Of a stretch of DNA of 64,000 nucleotides, positions 57,801 through 64,000 are shown piece by piece; positions within the stretch are counted from its first letter, which is position 1, and each line of letters opens with the position of its first letter. The notes under the pieces are model-generated. The model did not search any database. It was not told where the DNA came from and was given only the letters and a program-made list of their open reading frames with translations. Source of the stretch: Liquidambar formosana (taxonomy: Eukaryota > Streptophyta > Magnoliopsida > Saxifragales > Altingiaceae); contig CM077832.1 of the NCBI GenBank assembly GCA_039720395.1, positions 28,941,763 through 29,005,762 of the forward strand, given 5' to 3'. Both the position numbers and the translations under genes were made by a program.

Positions 57801-60800
57801 GTTAAAGCTCATCTACCATTTTCTATTCTTGTTATTTATTATTTTGTTTTATTTAATTGATTTCTAGCAGCAGCTTCTTGGAATCAAAATCAAAGATATT
57901 TAAGTATGACCAAATTTAAATTCTGTGTGCACTTAGCCTTGATATTCTTGAAGATGGCACCAATAATAAGTGTTCTGAAACCTATTTTAAAGTACTTATT
58001 TTAAAATCTGTAGTTGCCGAGAAACTTCTCCTTTTTGGTGCATAAGGTAAAAATCTTAGTTTTAGGTGGAAAATTGATTCAGCGGAAAATACATGACTGA
58101 GACTAGCTCACCAAATAACAAGCAAGCTTCCACCAATCTATTGATTGTCGCAAGAACAATGCCAGAAGAGTAGGCAACCACAATCAATGCTCATACTAGA
58201 ACACAAAAGTAGGAAAGAGAAACTCTCTCTCAATATTATTAATCTCAAAATAAAAAAGCTCTCTTTGCCATAAGGCTACAATCCTTTATATAGAGAATTA
58301 AAATTATAAAATAGTAAATCCTAATTCTACTAGGACAAGTTAAGCTAACTAGAAAACTAATAAACTTAAACCAATATTAACAAGGAAATACTTAAAAGTC
58401 TAAAAAAAATAGCTAAAAAAATAGAACTTTGTAGTGGTGTGCGACTTTTTTAGCAAATTAACTAGATTCCCTTTTGGTGTGCAACTTTTCTTTAAATCTA
58501 GTTAACCTCATAACTAGATTTTTGTGTGGCATCAAAATGTGAACAACAGCCACTTCTCTTGACTCGAAAGCCCTCCATGAACTCCAAAGCCAAACACGCG
58601 GTGCGATCTGCATCAAAAACCCATTTTGGAGCTGGGGACAATTTCTGAAAAATTTGAGGGTAAACCATTTAGAAAAGTTTGGGGAAATTTTTGGTGGTTT
58701 GGATTTTGGAAAAGATGATGGAAAGTAAAGGAAAGGAAAATGCTGAAATTTGCTTTGAAATGAAAACTTAGGAATCAATTCCTTTCTAGCATTTTTGCTC
58801 TCTTCCATTTCCTGCCCCTCAAGTTTCTGAGTTCCAAACAGAGGATCAGGAAACCTTTTGGAAATGCTTGTCAAATGTGTCTCTCACACATTTTATTTAA
58901 GCTGCCCATCTCTTTTAATGTTTCTCAATCCTTGTCCCCTAATGATTTATGAATGATTTCTTGAAAGTTCCTTTAATTATTCTCTGAAGTTTTCATGTCA
59001 ATTTTTCTTACAATCTTCAAGCGTTCAAATCCATTTTAGGGTAATTTCTCATTCAGTTTCTATGTAGGATCCCTATTTGATTCAAATTCACTTTCTGCTT
59101 CACATTTTCGATACATTTTCTGGACAGCGCATCCTGCTTTGTCAGTATAATTTTAATAATTTGCTTTCTGCAATTTATATGATATAAGCCACATGGAAAT
59201 CCAACCCATGTTTTAGGAAAAAAAATGAATAAATAAAAAATTCATATTGAGGATTGCACATCGCGTCATCACCCCATGGAAGGAGAAAAAGCTTTACCCT
59301 ATTGAAGTTTATGTGCCATAAAGACAAGTTTATAGAAAAAAGTTGAATTTCATATTTGTTTGATGGCTTTGATCACTTGCCTTTTCTGAAAAATAATTAC
59401 AGTTAGTAGTCATTCTTAGCTTATTTAGTATACATCTATTACAAAGTTTGTAGCCATTTACATTGAACTGTAATTATTTGCCTATTGCTGGACCAATATG
59501 TTATTCCCCCTAAAATCTATCATATTCTGCATTCACAAATTATGAATATTACATTAAGTAGAAATGATAGATAAGGTTAAATTGTTTAGGACTATAATAT
59601 AGGAAAAATGTTATATCTCTTGTTCCAAGGTAATTCTCAAATAATAGTAAATGCGTTAATCATATTGTCTTCCACAACCCTTGCATTAGCAATCCTAGTA
59701 ATGGGGATGCATTTAAAATTGGAACCTTCACATGAAAGATAACTACAGTGGAATCATCATGAGTTTGGCCCTAGGTAATAAGGTATAGCTACATAAGTTT
59801 GTTAACATGATTGGCATTGTGATAGATGCCGTGTATTCAGTCTTTTGGGGACGTCGCCCATAAAATTAGAGTAGGATCCATGTTATGGAGAAGTGTATCT
59901 GGAGTAAATAAAATACTTATCAAGTTATAAGAAAATTTTACAAGGACAGATACAATACTGAGTATGCTTTGTGGCATCAAATGTTGGGCAATTAAGAAAC
60001 TACATGTGAAGAAAATGAGTGTAGCAGAGATGAAGATGTTAAGATGGATAAATGGTAATATGTGGAAAGATAAGTAATGAACGCATTTGTGAGAAATAAG
60101 GAGTGTTATCAATTGAAGGGAAGATGAAGAAAAATTGTGTAAGGTGGTTTGGTCATGCAGCAAAGACTTAGGAATGCACTTGTACTTAAGGGTACTTGCT
60201 TCAAGCCGAAGGCGTTAAAAGGACAAGATCAAGGCTCAAAATAATGTGGTTATAGGTGTTGAGAAAGGATATTTGTGCTAAGGAATCAATAGGGGATATG
60301 GCTGAATGGCGTAAAAGGATTCATGTAGCCGATCCCATGCAGTTGGGATTAGGGCTTGGTTGATTTAAGTTGAAGTTTTGTACGTGTATATATATATTTG
60401 TAGGGTTGAAAATGTACTGAGATATCCAAACACCGCAGGCCCAGTAGTTCCCTCTTGCTTGGGGTTTGAAGGGCTTTCACCTGAGGCATTAAAACAATGG
60501 CAAATGTATCATCTATGATCTATGTATATTTTTTTGTGGGTGTCGATTATGTTTAGGAGAAAATCTAGAAGGTGAGTAACACTACTTTTAGAGACAGTGG
60601 ATTCATTTTACTTTTGACTCTAGGACATAAGCACATGCTGATCGACGGAAAATTTGCATGTTTTTTTATGTTTGTATTTTTTAATTTTTTTCACAATTTT
60701 GTGCTTTTATTGCTGTGTAGATGGGATTTGGTCTCACAGTTGGTTTACCATGCAAATAGTACTTCTATTTGCGCTTGTGAGTGGAACACAACTGCTTTGG

Positions 60801-62416
60801 TCTTAATAGACAATGCCAATGCATTGTATATAGCCTTCATCAGGGCAAGAGAAATTTTTAGATGATCAGTTCCAAGAGTTTGCGTTACTTTTGGTCTTAT
60901 TCTAAAATAACTGAAGGCAAGCAACGAGGGTTATTCATGTGAAAGTAGTTCGTTACTATCAGTTCGTGTGCAATTTATTATTCTTTAATATCTTTCAAGT
61001 TATTAATTCCAAGCTTTTGTCTCGAGTCTTTTTGATGGATTGATCATTTCAGGTTTTCTTTCTAATCAGCCCAAATCTATTTTCTTTGGTTGTTCAGATG
61101 CCACTGTACCTACAGAAGCAGACCCAAAAACTGTGGGAGGATCTGAAGCACTAGGGAAACACATAAGCATGTGCAGTGAGGAGCCAGATGAATTGGCATC
61201 TAGTGGTGACATGTCTCACCTTCATCCTCATGACCCTGTTTGTGCTAATGCTGGGGTGTCCAAGTGGCAAATGAAAGGAAAAAGGAATATTCGCAATCTT
61301 ACAAAAAGGTCTGTGGATGTTACTGATGTAAAAGGTTCCAATGGGTCCATGGATGGAGCATATCTAGAAGAAAGGGGAAGCCCTATGAGCCAAAGGGCAT
61401 TAGGGCCAAGTTTGAGTTTCCACCACAGAACTGATGACTTTAATGATGGTTTTGACGGACCTGATTTACTTGAGAAGGATTTTAGAACCCAAATGGGTGG
61501 TTTTGACAAGAGAGGATACTCGTTAAACTCAAAAGCTGCATCCAGAGGTCGAAATAGCATCAGTCGTGATACCATTGATTGGGAGGACTTGGCTTGGGAG
61601 GATCAGCCCCCTTTGAAAGGGTACTGGAAAGACACTGGTGAGTGCTTTGACCCAGTATTTGTTGGCCGTCATCAGCTTGGTGGCAGGACTAAAACCATGC
61701 TGGTGGATGTGGATTTGAAGGTCCAAGCGAGCTATCAAAAAGAGCATGTCCCTATTGTCTCTCTGATGAGTAGATTAAATGGGAAGGCAATAATAGGACA
61801 TCCAATCCAAATTGAAGCACTAGAAGACAGTTCATCTGAAATTCTTTTGTCTACAAAAGATGATTTTGGCAATGACGCATTTTATAATGAGGGAGATACA
61901 GCACTTCCACCAGTATGGAGGACTGCTAGGAGGACGGCCAATTATCGGGTTCCACGCCCTCATCCATCATCAGCACTGGATGGTGATGAAGCTGCAGAAT
62001 ATCGTCCCCTTTTAGATCATGAAAGAAAACCACCATTCAAGAAATTAAATACAGGGGGATTCAGTGACAAGGCAAGCCTGACGAGGAAGAGCCTCCCTCA
62101 CATTCCTCGATCGCCAACAGAAAAAAAATTCCCGAGAAAGCTACCAAAGAAGGTAAGCTCATCTTCTAGCCAAAAAACAAGAACTCTGTCTTCGATTGCC
62201 ATTGAACAGAAACGCAGTGATAAGCCAAAACATGATAGCGACAGTTACCACATGGATGGGCTTATCAAACAGGAGTCTGGGCCCACTACTGTAGCTTGCA
62301 TCCCTGTCAAACTAGTTTTCAGTAGGTTATATGAGGCGGTTGGTAGGTCAGCATCAACAATAGCAGCTAGTCATGAGGTTTTGATGAACAGAAATACAGA
62401 GAAAAATCAGTTATAG
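46101..62416 (+). CDS. Plant PWWP-domain protein (At3g03140/At1g51745-like), probable chromatin reader
   Basis: Exons 46101-46282, 52175-53217 and 61098-62416 sum to 2544 nt, 847 residues, with GT-AG borders (GTAAGT donor for intron 1) and phases that match exactly. A PWWP domain starts at about residue 12 (VGSIVWVRRRNGSWWPGKI, with SWWP in the signature position) and is cut by intron 1 after residue 60; exon 2 resumes with DWYNLEKSKRVKAFRCGEF. Such domains bind methylated histone tails and DNA; the target here is unknown. The middle (about 85-410) is Lys/Ser-rich and ends in an acidic run (ESDSSETEDLEPDSDEE). Exon 3 holds family blocks: DWEDLAWEDQPPLKGYW, RLNGKAIIGHPIQIEAL (about 634-650), WRTARRTANYRVPRPHP (about 682-698) and CIPVKLVFSRLYEAVGR near the end. 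The ATG is the first in a good context after the GA-rich leader. The two introns total about 13.8 kb. Family and At numbers are from memory. Confidence 0.9.
46342..46612. mobile_element. Possible MITE at the start of PWWP intron 1
   Basis: GGGCTCTGTTTGGTTGCTGG at the left and the inverse of the right end, AAGCCCCATTTTGGTTGAG, form an imperfect pair. It shares its opening with the intron-located elements at 9803, 37043 and 37289. No target duplication found. Confidence 0.35.
46900..47560 (-). mobile_element. LINE RNase H relic with poly-C/T tract, minus strand
   Basis: The minus strand reads FKNSFKAEVFALLKVLRSRK, then AYEMGLANKMVEGNT, then WAKINMAGSWRYTHFFQEI. This is the RNase H domain of an L1-type LINE. 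A T15/G14 run at about 47362-47390 interrupts it. Inactive and antisense to the PWWP gene. Confidence 0.65.
47811..48645. mobile_element. Probable hAT-type element in PWWP intron 1
   Basis: TTAAACCCGGACCAGAC at the left and the inverse of the right end (AATCTAACCGGACCAGCC) are similar, and both arms are rich in ACCGG/CCGGT motifs (GACCGGTCC, TTGACCGGTTTG). Interior sequence is AT-rich without coding frames. No clean 8-bp duplication was fixed. Confidence 0.4.
48900..51100 (+). mobile_element. L1-type LINE relic, interrupted by organelle-like DNA
   Basis: The first part reads VCSPKSKGGLGLRHLHMMNK, ALLVKCLWRFATEKEALWR, then VGEGGSVKFWEGVG and CKRESETVDHLLL, the C-terminal half of a LINE ORF2 through the zinc-binding region, with frame changes and a T-run at about 49697-49727. 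It breaks off near 49920. After about 1.1 kb of different sequence, a LINE-like 3' end resumes (GTAGGCTTTTGCTGTATAG, then TTTTTGATCAATAAAATTTTACC) to about 51100. Confidence 0.65.
49921..51015. other. Probable nuclear insert of mitochondrial-type DNA (NUMT)
   Basis: It is visibly richer in G+C than the surrounding intron and free of poly-A/T runs. It is full of short motifs I associate with plant mitochondrial intergenic DNA: AAGGGCGCTAAGAGC, GAAGGCAAGCCG, AAGAAAGATCGCTTCGCTT, GCAAGAGCGCGCGCTAAAC. No gene frame longer than 60 codons is present. It sits inside a LINE relic. A repeat family of unknown type is the alternative. Confidence 0.5.
51421..51439. repeat. Poly-C run
   Basis: About 19 C in PWWP intron 1. 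A similar run of about 19 C followed by A lies at 53640-53658 in intron 2. Confidence 0.85.
54752..54895. repeat. (TG)n and (CA)n tracts in inverted arrangement
   Basis: A (TG)n tract at about 54755-54790 is followed about 65 bases later by a (CA)n tract at about 54854-54880 with TATATA on its borders. The two could pair as a hairpin. It lies in PWWP intron 2. Confidence 0.8.
55657..57140. mobile_element. PIF/Harbinger-type element with gene-like GC-rich interior, 1484 bp
   Basis: The left end GGTACCGTTTGGTTATGC and the inverse of the right end GGCACCGTTTGGTTGCAC agree, and both continue into (A)AAGATCTTTTT-type blocks. TTA flanks both ends (55654-55656 and 57141-57143). Subterminal AAAAGCAAAAA motifs recur. 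The interior 55840-56110 is GC-richer, with frames open on several readings, and resembles captured leader or exon sequence, but I cannot identify a source. Confidence 0.65.
57141..59829. other. PWWP intron 2 sequence without identified feature
   Basis: Mostly AT-rich intron. An A-rich tract lies near 57526-57570. A block at 57595-57780 (GGTTCTAAGTTTGACTC, GGGGCCACCCACAC) looks like a dispersed repeat but was not classified. A 138-codon minus frame at 58458-58874 matches nothing I recognise. Confidence 0.35.
59830..60375 (+). mobile_element. RTE-type LINE 3' end relic in PWWP intron 2
   Basis: Pieces of the C-terminal part of an RTE-clade reverse transcriptase protein are readable: HKIRVGSMLWRS, then LCGIKCWAIKKLHVKKMSVA, EMKMLRWINGN, and near the end MAEWRKRIHVADPMQLGLGL. 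Frame changes and stops show it is dead. It corresponds to the part missing from the relic at 20165-20860. Confidence 0.75.
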
Positions 62417-64000
62417 ACTATATGTAAATTGTTAATATGGGATCAATAATTTTATACTGCCAAAGCATCAATTGTTGCTATTTTTTTTTTTTCCCCGACG
62501 AAGGCATTCCGAACCTAAGCCCTTGTTTGATTGTCAGCGTTGTGAGGGTGAAGATCTGCTGTCTTGATAAGCAGATGTAGGTAACTGAACAAGAAACCCC
62601 ACACACAGCAAGCGTGAGTCAAGGTGAGGCTGTTTAGGAGTCTTTTGCCATATGTGGGTTTTAAGGACGGGAAAGAAGATTTCAGATTTCATTAGACATA
62701 AACAGTAATCTGAAATTCAGATCAATGGAAGTGGATGCTTTGAAATTCACATGGGGGTGAGAGTGTACATTTTATTTCCTTAGAAGCTTATGTATTTTCA
62801 AGCTATTTATTACCGTTTCAATTTACATAATAGAGGAACATGCGATAGTGGGAATCAATGTGGATGCCTTTTTGGGGTTTGTTAATTCTGTTTTCGAGTA
62901 GTCATCAGATGGAGCATGAAGAAAGATATAGCCTGCTCTTTGGTTATACCTCTCATGTAAAGTAGATACTGGAATCTTTAGTTTGTCTGTGGGGCTCAGT
63001 AACAGTATAGGAATAGGAGGCAAAAACCTATAAAGCTCTCCGGAAACTTGTGTATCAGGTTTGACAAGTTGGAATATAGGTATTGTATATTTTGTTGTCT
63101 TTGAGTGAATCTTGTTATCATTACTATGTTTTGGAATGTACATTAACTGGATTTTCTATTTATCTTTTTTTATAATTGGATTTTCTATATTTTATACCCC
63201 GAAAAGTTGAATGGGGAGTCATCAATTAGAAAAGGCTGCAGTAATCAAGAGTTAAAATGATTGATCCTATTTGATGTGTGGTCACTCAAATTCTCATAGG
63301 CATGCAGCTGGAGTAGCGCTACTGTTTGTTCAAGTGAAGTTTAAATTCTTGTTTCTTAGACTTTTCTTCACCGATTTTTATCCACTTCATACTTCTGACT
63401 TTTGATTCAAAACAAAACTTGGGTACGTCATTATTTATGTGCCATGTTTGCTCATGGTGTTGTATGATGAATGTCATTCTTTGATATTTATTTTTGTATT
63501 TAAACTATTTGCAATACCAATAAACACATTTCATAAATGAGGTTAGGGTTATCTAGTGCTATGATGTACATGGTGGGTAGTGTTTAGTGTGCCAACCTAG
63601 TTAAGATGCTATTAAATTCTTTGATGCTTTAGCTCTTTAATTTCAAAAAAAATAAATGAGGTTAGGGTTTGAGATTTGGGAATTAAAATATTTATATATC
63701 ATTATATAGAAGTGATATTATTAGTTTGAAATAGTATAATGGGAAAACTGAGTGTTTAATCGGGTGGGTTTTTAAAGAAAATCCTAATTCTACCCCAAAC
63801 TAACATGCTTAAAATGAAAAGAAATAAAAAAAAAAGAGTCAATCTCCACACCCACCCCTATCTCGTTAAGAAACACATTTGTCTTATGATAATCTTAGCC
63901 ATTAACCTTTGAATGGGAGGAAACATTCTCTCATTTGTAGGGTTGTCATTGACTCTATAATGGGTAAGGTAAAATCATCACGATTTATTGTTCCCATTCT
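62417..64000 (+). other. 3' flank of the PWWP gene and spacer
   Basis: The first several hundred bases may be 3' untranslated region; no clear polyadenylation site was fixed. No new coding exon is seen up to the window edge. The 106-codon minus frame at 62823-63143 shows no family features. Confidence 0.4.

Noticed and set aside
60710..60865. Possible extra exon in PWWP intron 2 after a CTGTGTAG acceptor
   Set aside because: The frame has no family similarity and ends in a stop, while joining exon 2 directly to 61098 gives a perfect phase and a known-looking junction.
61040..61097. Upstream extension of the last PWWP exon to an ATG at 61040
   Set aside because: These bases are the end of intron 2; the TTGTTCAG acceptor at 61097 fits the phase of exon 2.

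Overview
The window is nuclear DNA from a flowering plant, almost certainly a eudicot. Genes are split by many GT-AG introns, the background is AT-rich with long (TA)n and (GA)n microsatellites, and introns and spacers are filled with plant transposon debris. I cannot name the species. All calls come from reading the sequence; no searches were run.

Three protein genes are supported, and in each the exons I placed sum to an exact open frame. (1) Plus strand, 9692-31303: a TOPLESS-family transcriptional corepressor, closest to TOPLESS-RELATED 4, with 25 coding exons and 1137 residues. (2) Minus strand, 37570 down to 34187: an acidic, presumably nuclear protein of about 751 residues with a short conserved SAP/LisH-like N-terminus and internal repeats. 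(3) Plus strand, 46101-62416: a plant-specific PWWP-domain protein of 847 residues in three exons, separated by introns of about 5.9 and 7.9 kb. Genes 1 and 2 converge; genes 2 and 3 are divergent. All three products are expected to act in the nucleus: a corepressor, a probable chromatin reader and an unknown acidic protein. Nothing shows that they act together.

The rest is mobile-element material. There are many 5'-truncated LINE relics: L1-type zinc-binding and RNase H ends, and RTE-type reverse transcriptase pieces. There is a SIRE-like solo LTR nested in a hAT-type element. DNA transposon derivatives with readable target-site duplications include two PIF/Harbinger-type elements, several hAT-type elements, a Mutator-type foldback, a Stowaway-type element and small elements flanked by (TA)n.

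Layout: 1-8660 spacer with a Harbinger-type element and a TA-flanked MITE; 8660-31700 the TPR4-like gene with nested insertions in introns 4, 14, 16, 18 and 22; 31770-34180 spacer with a hAT element; 34187-37570 the acidic gene; 37570-45540 spacer with LINE relics, hAT plus solo LTR, a Mutator-type foldback and a decayed duplicate of the PWWP gene leader; 45540-62416 the PWWP gene, whose first intron holds a LINE interrupted by about 1.1 kb of mitochondrial-looking DNA and whose second intron holds a Harbinger-type element and an RTE relic; 62417-64000 3' flank.

I did not find a defence system, CRISPR array, biosynthetic cluster or other clear candidate for a new system. The most unusual items are the organelle-like insert inside a LINE, the triplicated leader upstream of the PWWP gene, the palindrome-rich solo LTR, the three-level nest in TPR4 intron 4, and the repeat-built exons of the acidic gene.
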